Shown here: positions 44,547 through 54,300 of the stretch, piece after piece
How the letters are laid out: every line of letters starts with the position of its first letter
Numbering within the stretch: position 1 is the stretch's first letter
From: Marinicella meishanensis
GTDB lineage: Bacteria; Pseudomonadota; Gammaproteobacteria; Xanthomonadales; Marinicellaceae
DNA length: 64,000 nt
Direction: 5' to 3'
NCBI RefSeq assembly: GCF_019931145.1
Contig: NZ_JAIOUV010000001.1
Coordinates: forward strand, 186,001 to 250,000
Notes under the pieces: generated by a model
The model's input: only the letters and a program-made list of their open reading frames with translations
Databases searched by the model: none
What the model was told of the DNA's origin: nothing
Translations under genes and position numbers: made by a program

Positions 44547-45855
44547 CTCAACTGACATGAACGCAAGTAACTTGAACACAGGCACCGGCGATCCAAAAAA
44601 CAGCGACCCAGGCAACAAACACCCCATGTATCCGGTCGGGGCACAAGGGGAAAATCTGGAGGCGTCTGAAGGGATGCGCCAAGGTATTTATGGCAAAACC
44701 CTGTTGTTAATTTTACTTGGCATGGGCCTGGCGCTGGCCATGATCCGCGTCTTTGCCTGGTCAATGGATGCCGGACCCACCGACTTTTTAGGTCGCGTGT
44801 TGGAAGCCAAAGACGCCCTGCCGCAGGTGGTCAAAGAAGACAAAGAGCTGGTCATGGTATTCGGCTCTTCCATGGTGCAAGCCGGTTTTTCACCCCGCGA
44901 ATTTGACCAATGGGCGGCAGAACGCGGTTATGAGAACATCAAGTCCTTCAATTACGGTTTTGGTGGGCTCAACCCCTTTTACCAAGAGGTCCTGACCCGC
45001 CGCATCAAAGACGTGTTCGATGAAAACAACCGCCGATTAAAAGTGGCGGTGATTGAATTCAATCCGTTCCAAACCACCATCACCCGCTACAACCGCAACC
45101 GCATCCTGGAAGATTCATACCTCACCATTTTGGGTACCAATGCCGAGTTGTGGGACATCATGCTGGCCGATCCCACCCGTGGCTTTCGCTTGTTCAACAT
45201 CAAATACCTGCGCAACAGCATCTCGGCCGAGATGGCCACCAGTTTTTTGGGTGGCTCCTTGCGCGAACCCCGCAAACGCACCGAATTGGAGCGTGATCCC
45301 GAACGCAGGGAACGCTTGGATGAGGTGGGTGATTTGTTGAACCAAGCCTTCGAGGAAGAATACCCCGACTATGTACCCAGCAATTGGTCCTATGAATGGC
45401 AAGGTGGTGGCACCATCGCGGCTGAACGCAAACCAGAAACCCTGGCCATCTTCGAAGAGTATTATGAGTTGATCAGAGACCCGGCAAGGATGGATGATGC
45501 GCGCTTGAACCGCATCCACACCGCCGACATCATCGACATGCATTTCAGCGAAGAATTGGTCGTTAAATTCATCGACCTGGTCAACCAATTCAAAACCTTT
45601 TCCGATCACGTCGAGGTGGTGATGCTGCCGCGCAACACCAAATGGATCACCCATTCGGCAGCCGGCGCGAAGCGACTGCGTGAAACCGTGCAACGCATCG
45701 AGCAAGCCACCGGCGTGACCATTGCCAACCACCAGGACTTGCCGGTGATCAAACCAACCATGTTCAGCGACGCCACGCATTTGAATCGCTATCAGGGGGC
45801 ACACAACTACACCAAGTACTTGGTGGATTACATTGAACCCCACTTGCGACCCTGA
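44521..45855 (+). CDS. membrane-anchored SGNH/AlgJ-like partner of the MBOAT protein
   Basis: 444 residues from ATG 44521 (GGAG eight bases upstream); a TTG at 44506 is possible but less likely. A polar N-terminus of about 55 residues, one transmembrane helix (about 60-78, LLLILLGMGLALAMIRVF), then a periplasmic domain. It has VMVFGSSMVQAGFSP (about 117-131; GxS near the SGNH block I position), NYGFGGLNPFYQ and a C-terminal SDATHLNRYQGAHNYT with the D-x-x-H pair of SGNH enzymes. It overlaps the MBOAT gene by 26 bases. Likely completes transfer of the acyl group to its acceptor outside the membrane; acceptor unknown. Confidence 0.82.
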   Translation: MPSSISNSDSTDMNASNLNTGTGDPKNSDPGNKHPMYPVGAQGENLEASEGMRQGIYGKTLLLILLGMGLALAMIRVFAWSMDAGPTDFLGRVLEAKDALPQVVKEDKELVMVFGSSMVQAGFSPREFDQWAAERGYENIKSFNYGFGGLNPFYQEVLTRRIKDVFDENNRRLKVAVIEFNPFQTTITRYNRNRILEDSYLTILGTNAELWDIMLADPTRGFRLFNIKYLRNSISAEMATSFLGGSLREPRKRTELERDPERRERLDEVGDLLNQAFEEEYPDYVPSNWSYEWQGGGTIAAERKPETLAIFEEYYELIRDPARMDDARLNRIHTADIIDMHFSEELVVKFIDLVNQFKTFSDHVEVVMLPRNTKWITHSAAGAKRLRETVQRIEQATGVTIANHQDLPVIKPTMFSDATHLNRYQGAHNYTKYLVDYIEPHLRP

Positions 45856-45882
45856 TGCCGCGACACCCAGCCACGTGGTAAA

Positions 45883-46422
45883 ATGGCTGGGATGAAACGC
45901 CGCAAATTGTTGAAAAGGTCTTTGTTGTTGGGTACCGCCGGATTGGTGGCCGGTGGCGGTTGGTGGCTGCACAACGGAGAAGACCTGGCCATGCTGACCA
46001 TCGAACAATGCCAACAGCGCTTGCGTGATCTGCCGTTGAATCGGATCAAAGTGGTTGGTGAATGGAACCTGGCGCAGGTGTTCAATCATTTGGCCCAGAG
46101 CATCGAGTATTCGATGACCGGCTACCCCCAACACAAATCCGACGCCTTCAAAAAATACCTGGGGCAACACGCCTTTGCGGTGTTTACCTACCGCGGTCGC
46201 ATGGCCCATGACCTGGCCGAAGCGATTCCGGGTGCGGCACCCTTGGCCGACCACAACGCCGAGCAGGCACTTGCTCGTTTGCTGCAAGCCTTGACGGATT
46301 TTCAAAACCACCCAGGTGACTTGCAGCCGCATTTTGCCTACGGTGAATTGACCCCACAAGAATACACCTGGGCCCATGTGATGCATGTGTACAATCACTT
46401 GGAAGCTTTTGAGGTGGTGTAA
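45883..46422 (+). CDS. DUF1569 family protein with twin-arginine-like signal
   Basis: 179 residues (176 from the ATG at 45892, which is equally likely). The N-terminus KRRKLLKRSLLLGTAGLVAGG has a twin-arginine pair followed by a hydrophobic core, suggesting Tat export. The body has WNLAQVFNHLAQSIEYSMTGYP and TPQEYTWAHVMHVYNHLEAF, the helix-bundle pattern of DUF1569, a DinB/metal-binding-like family of unknown role. It lies 28 bases after the SGNH gene and may be co-transcribed. Confidence 0.8.
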   Translation: MAGMKRRKLLKRSLLLGTAGLVAGGGWWLHNGEDLAMLTIEQCQQRLRDLPLNRIKVVGEWNLAQVFNHLAQSIEYSMTGYPQHKSDAFKKYLGQHAFAVFTYRGRMAHDLAEAIPGAAPLADHNAEQALARLLQALTDFQNHPGDLQPHFAYGELTPQEYTWAHVMHVYNHLEAFEVV

Positions 46423-46449
46423 TCAAAGATCAATGAAGTGGTTGGTGCG

Positions 46450-46828
46450 AAAAACCTTGGCTCATCCTTGAGCTGATTTCCTTGCTTTCCTTGATATAAA
46501 CTGTTGCTGGCTTGGCTCCTGCCAAAGCACCGCCTGGTTGCCTGCCTGCGCCCATCCCTGGGACCCAAACCCTTCCTGGTGGCATTCCCTGCTGGGCCAT
46601 TCCTGGGCCCGGTTCCCGGTCCTTGTCCTGACCGTTTTTTGGCGGCATCCTGCCTGCCATTGCCATCCTGGCCACCACCGTCCTGTGGTGCTGTGAGGCG
46701 GTCTTCCTGACCGACCCCAAAATTTTTGAACGCCACTGCTTGCCTTGATCCATCCTTGGCCCATCCTTGGGCAATTGGCTCCTTGCCGTCCGTCGTTTTT
46801 CAACAAGAAAGAGGAGTCAGCAATGTGT
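46450..46828 (-). ncRNA. CsrB/RsmZ-like CsrA-sequestering RNA (candidate)
   Basis: The minus strand of this gene-free stretch holds 20 GGA trinucleotides in about 380 bases, 15 of them as AGGA. Most sit in apical loops of short hairpins: GCCC-AAGGAT-GGGC (46772-46759), GGTC-AGGAA-GACC, ACCAC-AGGACG-GTGGT, GCC-AGGAT-GGC, GGC-AGGAT-GCC, CGGTC-AGGACAAG-GACCG, GGGCC-CAGGAAT-GGCCC, CCC-AGGGAT-GGG, GGC-AGGA-GCC and GCTC-AAGGAT-GAGC (46473-46460). This is the design of CsrB-type RNAs, which bind many CsrA dimers, and the length matches CsrB (about 370). A -10-like TATAAG lies at 46840-46835; a TTGACA (46870-46865) is too far for a normal -35, so activation may be needed. The 3' end is set by the last hairpin and TTTTT (46454-46450). 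ORFs across it are low-complexity and frame-inconsistent. Confidence 0.82.
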
Positions 46829-46991
46829 TGCTTACTTATATACTCGCGAAACGGCGCCAAACCTTGTCAAAAAAGTTGAAAAAAGTTTGTTGGCGCTGTT
46901 TTACCACCCCAGCCAAGCCCACCGTTGACATGGGTGACCGCACCAAAAGAGGCTGGTACAATGATTGAATATCCCCAAGACAGCAGCCGCC

Positions 46992-48629
46992 ATGCCCGAC
47001 ACCCACCAAGTCAAAAACCAACCTTTACCATTGCACAACCACAACCTGTACTTGAGCGACCCACAACTGCAACACTGGCTGTCTTGTTATGGTGGTGACT
47101 GGGGGGCCAAGTCGGTCAGCCGCCTGGGTGCCACTTTGGGCCAGGAAGCCTGGATCGAGCGGGGCTTTTTGGCCAACCAACTCACCCCGGAATTGCACAC
47201 CCACGACACCCGAGGCCACCGCCGCGACCTGGTCAAATACCACCCGGCTTACCATGAACTGATGGCCCTGGCGATCAAACACAACATCCACGCCTTACCG
47301 TGGCAACAGCCTGAACCCGGGGCCCACCTGGTGCGCCTGGCCAAAAATTACTGCCATAATCAAAACGAAGCCGGCAGCGCCTGTCCCTTGACCATGACCT
47401 TTGCCTGTGTGCCGAGCTTGCAACAATCGGCCGCTTTGAGCCAACACTGGATTCCCAAGGTGTGGTCCAGCCAGTACGATCCCAGCAATCGCCCCATGCA
47501 AGACAAAACCGGCCTCACCATTGGCATGGCCATGACCGAAAAACAAGGCGGCACCGATGTGCGGGCCAACACCAGCCGCGCCTCCCACCAAGGCTCAGGC
47601 GCATGGGGTGAACGCTACGCCTTGACCGGGCACAAGTGGTTTTGTTCGGCGCCCATGAGTGATGCCTTTTTGACCTTGGCGCAAACCGATCAAGGCCTGG
47701 GTTGTTTTCTGCTGCCCCGCTGGCAACTCGACCAAAACAAAAACCGCGTGCACATCCAACGCCTAAAAAACAAACTCGGCAACCGCGCCAACGCCTCGTC
47801 TGAAATCGAGTTCGAACAGGCCGAAGCCTGGTTGATCGGTGAACCGGGGCGTGGGGTGGCGACCATCATCCAAATGGTGGCCTTGACCCGTTATGACTGC
47901 ATGATCGGCTCCACCGCCTTGATGCGACAGGCCCTGGCTCAAGTGGTCAACCACATCAGCCAGCGCCAAGTCATGGGTCAGTTGTTGATCGACCAAGCCT
48001 TGATGCAGAACGTGGTGGTCGATCTGGCCTTGGATTGGGTCGGGGCCTTGGCCCTGACCGCCCGCATGGCCCAGGCTTTGGACCACAGCGATCAGCCCAC
48101 CGAACAGCACCTGATCCGACTGCTCACGTCGGTGGGTAAATTTTGGATCTGCAAACAAGCCATGGCGGTGACCGCCGAAGCCGCCGAATGTTTGGGCGGC
48201 GCCGGTTACATCGAAGACCACATCAACGCCCGGCTGTTTCGCGAAGCGCCGGTCAACTCGATCTGGGAAGGCAGCGGCAACGTGCAATGCCTGGACGTGA
48301 TCCGGGCGCTGCAAAAAAGCCCCGAAGTGTGGCCAACCCTGACCCAACTGTTGCAACAAGCCGCCGGACAACACGCGGGGTTTGATCGGTCGCTGAGTCA
48401 GTTTTTGGAGGACAGCGACATCCAGCAACTGCAACCCTTCGCGGCGCGCCATTGGGTCTCGCGGCTGGCGGTGTTGACCCAAGCGGCGTTGTTGTTACAA
48501 CATGGCCACCCGGAATGGGCCCAAGCCTATTGCGATGCCCGCCTGGAATCAGCGGTGTTCGGCCCATATGGCCAGTTACCACGCTCGGTCGACACCGATG
48601 ATTTGATCCGCAAGATTTTGTTGCTGTGA
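46992..48629 (+). CDS. aidB: acyl-CoA dehydrogenase family protein, AidB-like
   Basis: 545 residues from ATG 46992, close to E. coli AidB (541); a TTG at 46965 would add nine residues. It begins VKNQPLPLHNHNLYLSD, a close match to AidB's N-terminus pattern. It has GMAMTEKQGGTDVRANT (about 183-199) and WFCSAPMSDAFLTLAQ, the substrate and FAD region of the family, and AECLGGAGYIEDHINARLFREAPVNSIWEGSGNV (about 410-443). AidB is an FAD protein with weak isovaleryl-CoA dehydrogenase activity, induced with the adaptive response to alkylation damage. No ada or alkB is nearby. Confidence 0.9.
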   Translation: MPDTHQVKNQPLPLHNHNLYLSDPQLQHWLSCYGGDWGAKSVSRLGATLGQEAWIERGFLANQLTPELHTHDTRGHRRDLVKYHPAYHELMALAIKHNIHALPWQQPEPGAHLVRLAKNYCHNQNEAGSACPLTMTFACVPSLQQSAALSQHWIPKVWSSQYDPSNRPMQDKTGLTIGMAMTEKQGGTDVRANTSRASHQGSGAWGERYALTGHKWFCSAPMSDAFLTLAQTDQGLGCFLLPRWQLDQNKNRVHIQRLKNKLGNRANASSEIEFEQAEAWLIGEPGRGVATIIQMVALTRYDCMIGSTALMRQALAQVVNHISQRQVMGQLLIDQALMQNVVVDLALDWVGALALTARMAQALDHSDQPTEQHLIRLLTSVGKFWICKQAMAVTAEAAECLGGAGYIEDHINARLFREAPVNSIWEGSGNVQCLDVIRALQKSPEVWPTLTQLLQQAAGQHAGFDRSLSQFLEDSDIQQLQPFAARHWVSRLAVLTQAALLLQHGHPEWAQAYCDARLESAVFGPYGQLPRSVDTDDLIRKILLL

Positions 48630-48757
48630 TCCCCATTGAGTCGTCAACGAGGGTGAGCAAACCCAAAATCCATCCCCCTCAATAAAATATCAACCTCTTC
48701 GTAACAAAGCCCAAACACGGGACTTTTTAAGGTGGGCGCTTTTTTGAGGAGAACCCC

Positions 48758-49366
48758 ATGATGAAGAAAACGAAGCATTGGCTTGGACTGTTGTGTGTGA
48801 TGGCTGCACCCGCCCAGGCTGATGGCCAAGGTGACTACGATTGGCAGGCCTTTTCCATCGGTTTGAGCCACGCATCGGTCTCTGACCAGTACCGCAACTG
48901 GGGCGTGAATGCCACTTATGAATTTTCCAAAAGCATCAACGATGACTGGTTTTGGACCGGCGAAATCAGTGGACCCATTTATCAACAAGGCCGCTTCATC
49001 GAACAAGCCTTGTACGGCGATGTCGGCTTGGGCCGTCACTGGGCCATCAACGACCGCTCCGACATTTACCTGGGCCTGTCTTACTTCAAAGCCATCGACA
49101 CGTCATTGCGCAACGATTTTGACTACCTGCGCTTGAAAGGCGGTTCGAAAACGGCGTTGACCGAGCGCATCGACTTGATCACCGAGTGGTCTTACAATCA
49201 CGTCAGCAATGAACCCGACCCCATCAATGGCCATGATTTCCGGGCTTTGGCGCCATTGGATCGGTTTGAATTTGAGGCCTATGGGGTGTTTGAAACCAAA
49301 TGGCGTTGGCAGTTTTTGACCGGCATCAGCACCCACCGGGGCCTGTTTTTTGGCTTCACTTTTTAA
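48758..49366 (+). CDS. outer-membrane beta-barrel protein, 202 aa
   Basis: GAGGAG lies nine bases before the ATG. Signal peptide 1-21 (AQA-DG). The mature part alternates hydrophobic and polar residues in strands with many aromatic residues and ends in RGLFFGFTF, a terminal Phe as in outer-membrane barrels. The size fits an eight-strand barrel. I do not recognise the family. Its last bases overlap the stop of the convergent gene by four bases. Confidence 0.65.
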   Translation: MMKKTKHWLGLLCVMAAPAQADGQGDYDWQAFSIGLSHASVSDQYRNWGVNATYEFSKSINDDWFWTGEISGPIYQQGRFIEQALYGDVGLGRHWAINDRSDIYLGLSYFKAIDTSLRNDFDYLRLKGGSKTALTERIDLITEWSYNHVSNEPDPINGHDFRALAPLDRFEFEAYGVFETKWRWQFLTGISTHRGLFFGFTF

Positions 49367-50490
49367 AGCGGATCCGGCCACACCACCAAATCGGGGTCGG
49401 GCCAGTTGAATGGGTTGTAGGAAAAGCCGGTGTTGTTCATCCAATCTTGGCAAGCTTGGATTTGATCCGGGCGGCCTTGGAAAGTGAAATAGCGTTCACA
49501 CAATTGACCGACCAAGGCGCTGCGGCATTGACCCATGGTCACTGGGCGGTACTGTTGGCGGTAGCTTTGCGCATTGGTCCAAGCAATTTGTTGCATGGCC
49601 GTGCCCATGTCGGTGGCGATGCTGGCCGGGATGAAACCACCCTCTGGCGAGCGTTGGTTGAGCATGGCAAAACTGAAGGCCGCCACATAATAAATGCCCG
49701 GCTCATTCAGGTGCACGTTGTCGTTGAACAAGGCATCCACTTTCTGTTGGTCGGTACCGGTGAAACCGGGCACTTCGTCATTCAGGATGCGCTGCAACAG
49801 ATCGGTCAAGGCCCAACCGGCCGGCACCACATTGACCGCCGGCGGCAAACCATCGGCCTCCAGGGTCAGGTTGATCTTGTTGGCCACACATTCCCACACC
49901 AGTCGCATGTCTGACTCAAAGCCGATCCAATCCTGCGGGTCGTTTTCATCGATGTCGAGCCAGGATTGATACAGATAGGTCTCGCCCGCTGGATTACCGG
50001 TCAGCAAGCGGTTGTGGTAGTGGCGGATCAGGCTGTTGGTCATTTCCCAACGGATCACATCCAAAATGTCGTGGCGCTCGGTCAACAGCAAGGACTCATA
50101 AACCTGCCCCGCACCAATGGTCGCTGGCGCCGCCAACTCGGCAATCACATCCATGTCGAAAGTGTCGCGGTTCTTGCCCACGCGGTAACCGGCCCAGGCA
50201 TTGGGCGGCATTTGGTTGCCACTGGTGCGCACCCGCACCGGCGAACCAATGCCTATTTGCTGGTTCCACGAACCCTGCACCCCTAAGGAGTCTCCAATTT
50301 CACCCATGAAATCGGCAAACGGGTTGTCGGTCAAAGAATGCCCGGTGACAAAAAAGTAATTGCTGGGCACCTCAAAATCATCGGCCATCACCACATCCCA
50401 CTGCTGCGCCGTGACACGCCCCATCAAGGACAACATCAACAAGCAGCAAAGTGACGACCACCAATCAGTTTTGATCATGAGTGAATCCAT
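49363..50490 (-). CDS. exported GDSL/SGNH-like protein
   Basis: 375 residues (ATG 50490; 50478 is an alternative). Signal peptide about 1-28 (VTA-QQ). The mature N-terminus reads WDVVMADDFEVP, which resembles the C-terminal (I)FADxFE motif of other exported proteins here but lies at the front. Then FFVTGHSLTDNPFADFM (S at a possible catalytic position), and near residue 260 FNDNVHLNEPGIYYVAAF with a D-x-V-H pair as in SGNH hydrolases (block V). Function is probably a secreted esterase-like enzyme; substrate unknown. Confidence 0.65.
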   Translation of the reverse strand: MDSLMIKTDWWSSLCCLLMLSLMGRVTAQQWDVVMADDFEVPSNYFFVTGHSLTDNPFADFMGEIGDSLGVQGSWNQQIGIGSPVRVRTSGNQMPPNAWAGYRVGKNRDTFDMDVIAELAAPATIGAGQVYESLLLTERHDILDVIRWEMTNSLIRHYHNRLLTGNPAGETYLYQSWLDIDENDPQDWIGFESDMRLVWECVANKINLTLEADGLPPAVNVVPAGWALTDLLQRILNDEVPGFTGTDQQKVDALFNDNVHLNEPGIYYVAAFSFAMLNQRSPEGGFIPASIATDMGTAMQQIAWTNAQSYRQQYRPVTMGQCRSALVGQLCERYFTFQGRPDQIQACQDWMNNTGFSYNPFNWPDPDLVVWPDPL

Positions 50491-50584
50491 GGTTTAAAAG
50501 CATGTGTCATGTTATCAGCTGCGTCATTTCGCTGCTGTGATTGGCTTCAAATAATGAACACAGGATCATGGGATCCAATTCATT

Positions 50585-50612
50585 AAAACCCACCTTAATT
50601 AAGCTGGGTTTT
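50585..50612 (-). terminator. weak terminator downstream of the RHS locus
   Basis: AAAACCCA ... TGGGTTTT hairpin 55 bases past the stop of the 50667 gene. Symmetrical, so it could act on either strand. Confidence 0.45.
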
Positions 50613-50666
50613 GGTGGCTGAATTTAAAGTTAATGGCGTTTAGAGAATTGTCATTGGTCCCATGGG

Positions 50667-51350
50667 TTAATTTTCCCACGCTTGCAAAAAATCATATAAA
50701 TATTTTAAATGACAAGGTCTCAGCTCTTTATTTTTGATCAATTCATATGACTGAAAAACAATATCTTCTTGAATATATTCCAGTAACGAGTGCTCGAACA
50801 ACAATACTGAAATGACAAACAAATATTGATAATCAAGGTACTTTATACAGTTTTCATTCGCAGCACAAAATCGACTGTCGTGTTTCAGTATGTCTTTAAG
50901 AATTGCCAGAGACGGCTCCATCAATCTCCTGAAATCCAAATCAAAAGTCTCACCATTGAGTGTACAAGCTTCTGTTTGATGATGTTGGGTGTATTTCTTC
51001 CTCAAGATTTCAGTAAAGATGAATTGAAGGTCATGAGATTTTCTTGCCTGATCAAAGTTCTTTTCCGTTATAAAACTTTTATTTTTGTTAACGGCAACAA
51101 TGCTTTCTTTCATTAGAGCCAGGAATTCATCGTTATATCCATGTCCTATATCCAAGAGGATCTCATTGAAATCAAGATATGCCTTGTTCATCAAGCGTTC
51201 CTTCAATTCAGCTGTATCTTTGATGATGCTGACCGTATTTCCATCAAGACAACTCTGAAACTCCAACCATTCATCATGGGAGTCTTCCTCGGTTTGCGCA
51301 AAAATTGCACAGCCATATAATAATAAGATATATGCAATTGTATTTTTCAT
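50667..51350 (-). CDS. small exported protein following the RHS gene, possible immunity protein
   Basis: 227 residues. A signal peptide (MKNTIAYILLLYGCAIFAQ) is followed by a mostly helical, Lys/Glu/Asp-rich protein with four Cys (QSCLDG, EACTLNG, RFCAANENC). The start at 51350 directly abuts the stop of the RHS gene (51351), so it is translated right after it. The gene is clearly more AT-rich than its neighbours, a common trait of exchanged toxin/immunity cassettes. I do not recognise the family. Position and composition suggest a periplasmic immunity protein against the RHS C-terminal domain; this is inference. Confidence 0.6.
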   Translation of the reverse strand: MKNTIAYILLLYGCAIFAQTEEDSHDEWLEFQSCLDGNTVSIIKDTAELKERLMNKAYLDFNEILLDIGHGYNDEFLALMKESIVAVNKNKSFITEKNFDQARKSHDLQFIFTEILRKKYTQHHQTEACTLNGETFDLDFRRLMEPSLAILKDILKHDSRFCAANENCIKYLDYQYLFVISVLLFEHSLLEYIQEDIVFQSYELIKNKELRPCHLKYLYDFLQAWEN

Positions 51351-54300
51351 TTAATAAGATCCTTTGTGAATCACGGCTGACATCGGTACATTTTGACCGG
51401 CAGTTAGTGTTGTGTATACTTTCGAAGTTATTCTCGATCCAGGCCTGGGCCCACTGTAATTCAAAGCCGTTTCTGAATTCAAATAATAATACTGTTGATT
51501 TTGGGCAAACAAATACAGCGGCCTGTGTTTACTTGTGTCCGTTGTATGATGAGTGACATAGTCCACATCCTGAGGGCTGAACTCCAAATTGCCATCCACA
51601 TGGGTGTGACCAGAACTCATGAATTTATATGTATCCGTATCAGAATACCGCTTTCCAGGATAAACTGCTGTTTTAGTCCCTACATGAGCAAATGTGTAAG
51701 TAAATGAACCGTCTGCGTGTTGATACACGTTCCATCCATACTCTTTTTCCTCTTTGATAGACAAAGCCACATAAGCTTCGGCTGCGGCTAAATGAGCTGC
51801 GTCTTCGGTTTTCCATGAGCAATTGGACTGACACACAAACCTGCCGGGCTTGGCATATTTGCCCAGTGGCTTATCGCCAACCATCAAGATATGGTTGAAC
51901 GCCACTCTGAAGGCTGCATTCAATGCTCCATTGGAGAATTTACCGCCGGTCAGTTCTGAAATGGTACCAGCAACAACTGCGTTGGCAACAATCCTGGTTG
52001 CTGCTCGATCTATATGGGCCAAGCCCAACTCATCAGCACCCATTGACAAAATGGCAGAAGCAAACCCATGTCCAAATTTACCACCATCCACCTCTGCGCT
52101 GATACCACTGACAATGGAATGAGCCATCGTGGTGCCTGTTTTTCCGAACAGTGCTCGACCGCCTCCGCCTCCATGACCAATTCCGAAGGTGAGTGCTGCC
52201 ATCACCCCCCCCTTAACGGCTCCCTTCAAATTGCCAGAAGCAACCGCTCCTGAAATTGCGCCACCAACAATACTGGTGATCAATGCAGCCGAGACCGCGT
52301 TGGCACTGGTGATCGTTGCCATGGTTGAACCGAATAGCCCTATGGTTGCTGTGTTGGCAGTTCCAACCAAAGACATCAGGCTGCTGGCAGCACCAGCCGT
52401 ATATATCGAGACTGCAATGGCTACCGGCATGCGCCACCACCCTTTGCGCAGTCTTGAGTAACCGCTGGGATCGGTGTAGCTCAAGGGGTTGTTCATCACG
52501 TAGCTGTAGCGGTTCAGGCTTTGTGTGTTGTAAGGATCCTGGATGATCGGGTCGGCTTGCAGGAAACGGCCCATACTGGGATCGTAAATCCGGCCATTCA
52601 TGTGGATGATGCCCACCTGATCGAAGTGCTCATGCCCAGTGAATCCGCGGTTGGTGGTGTTGTCGATGGCATCGGCCATGCCAATGCTGTCATAGCCATA
52701 CCAGTAAGGCCAGAAAACGTGCGGTTCATTGCCTGTTAATGGTGGTCTACGACGTTCACCCCAGGCACTGAAATTAAACCGTTCAATTTGCTGGCCTTGC
52801 TTGTTGACCACCGTGTGAGTCGAGCCCAAATGATCTTTCAGCAGGTGGCTGAATTGCCATTGGTTACGAAGCACTGAATGGTCTTGTAACTCAATTACGA
52901 TGTCGCCCAAATGACGTTTAATACGTGTGGTACCACTTTCATAGATGTACTCCACCGTACCCAGGTAATGGGTAACACGCGCATCACTGCCATCATCGCG
53001 GCGGTCTTTGCGCAAGAAACGGCCACGCCCCGCAGCGTAACGGATGTCACTGATCCAGCCATTGGCCTCCATGCGTGTGGCTTTGTCAAAGCTGCTGTAA
53101 TCAATGGTGGTCATGCCCGTATTTTGGTTGTTCAAGCTGTTGCCGATGATTTGAGTGACATTGCCGTTGTTGTCATAATGGTATGTTTTGTCTACACTGC
53201 CGCCATGAGTGCGGGTCACCGCATGCGGTTTCGCTGGATGGTTATACTCCATGGTCAGGCCCAAACCACGATTGGCTCCGCTGTTGTACAACAGGTTACC
53301 AGTGGCGTCATAAGTGTGGCGGCCTCGGCGTTGCAAGGTTTGGTTATAGGTGCCCAAATTGCCCACGTCATTGGCATCCCAATAAACGTCCTTTAAGCGG
53401 TTCATTCCATCGTATTGAAAATACTCATTAACACGGTGCTGCACAAATCCCAGTTCGATCACGCTGTCTGTGCGGCGGGTCAGGTTGCCAATGGGATCAA
53501 AGGCATAACTCATGGACTGCACCACTTCATTGAATTGATCGCGGGTTTCACTGAATTTCAATAAGCCGGTTTGTGGGTCATAGCCCGTCCAGGTTTCGAA
53601 GTTGCCATGTTTGCGCTCATGCACCACTTGACCGCGTTGATCGACGGCCAACAAGCGGTAATACTCTTGGCCGTTTAGCCCATTTTCAGCATCACGGGTC
53701 AGATGCTGGTATCCATAATTGTTATAGAAATATTGCAAACCATTAGGCAGCTCATCGAAGCTGTCGTCCAAACTGTCAAACTGCTGGAATACCCGACTGT
53801 ATTGATCATAAGTGGTTTTTGCTACATACGTCACCACCGCAGGTGTCAGTGGATCTTGTTCATCATAGACCGTAGTTATTATTTCTGATGGTCGGATGTA
53901 TTGATCAAAATCCATGCGCTTACTTTGAGCAATACCCTGAGTTTGGTATTGGCCCCGCACGTGTTCGCCCACCAGCAGACCATACTTGTTGTAGATGTCA
54001 TATTCCCAAATACTGCGAGAACCATCTGCATCCACCCGGTATACCATTCGGCCTTGGATGTCGTACCAATTGCGCACACTCCAATTGTTGCCCGAATTGG
54101 CTGATTTTTGTTCGATCACTTCACCGGCGGCGTTATGAATGTACTGCCAGAAACCTTTGTCTGGATCATTCATGCTGACCTTGCGACCCAAATGATCGTA
54201 CTGCATGGTGATGGTAATCGGGTTGCCATTCAGGTAACTGGTGGTTTCGGTCAAGTTGCCCTGGGCATCATAGCCATAGTTAACCACCCCGCCGAGCGCA

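Noticed and set aside
45115-46398. Minus-strand ORF of 427 residues
   Set aside because: It runs antisense across two plus-strand genes (SGNH-like and DUF1569) that have clear family features; its own sequence is His/Gly/Val-rich and without motifs.
46395-46860. Minus-strand ORFs of 113, 114 and 132 residues, rich in Gly, Gln, Arg and Pro
   Set aside because: They overlap one another in three frames across the GGA-rich hairpin region, have no ribosome sites or domains, and their composition is explained by the repeated AGGA hairpins of the RNA candidate.
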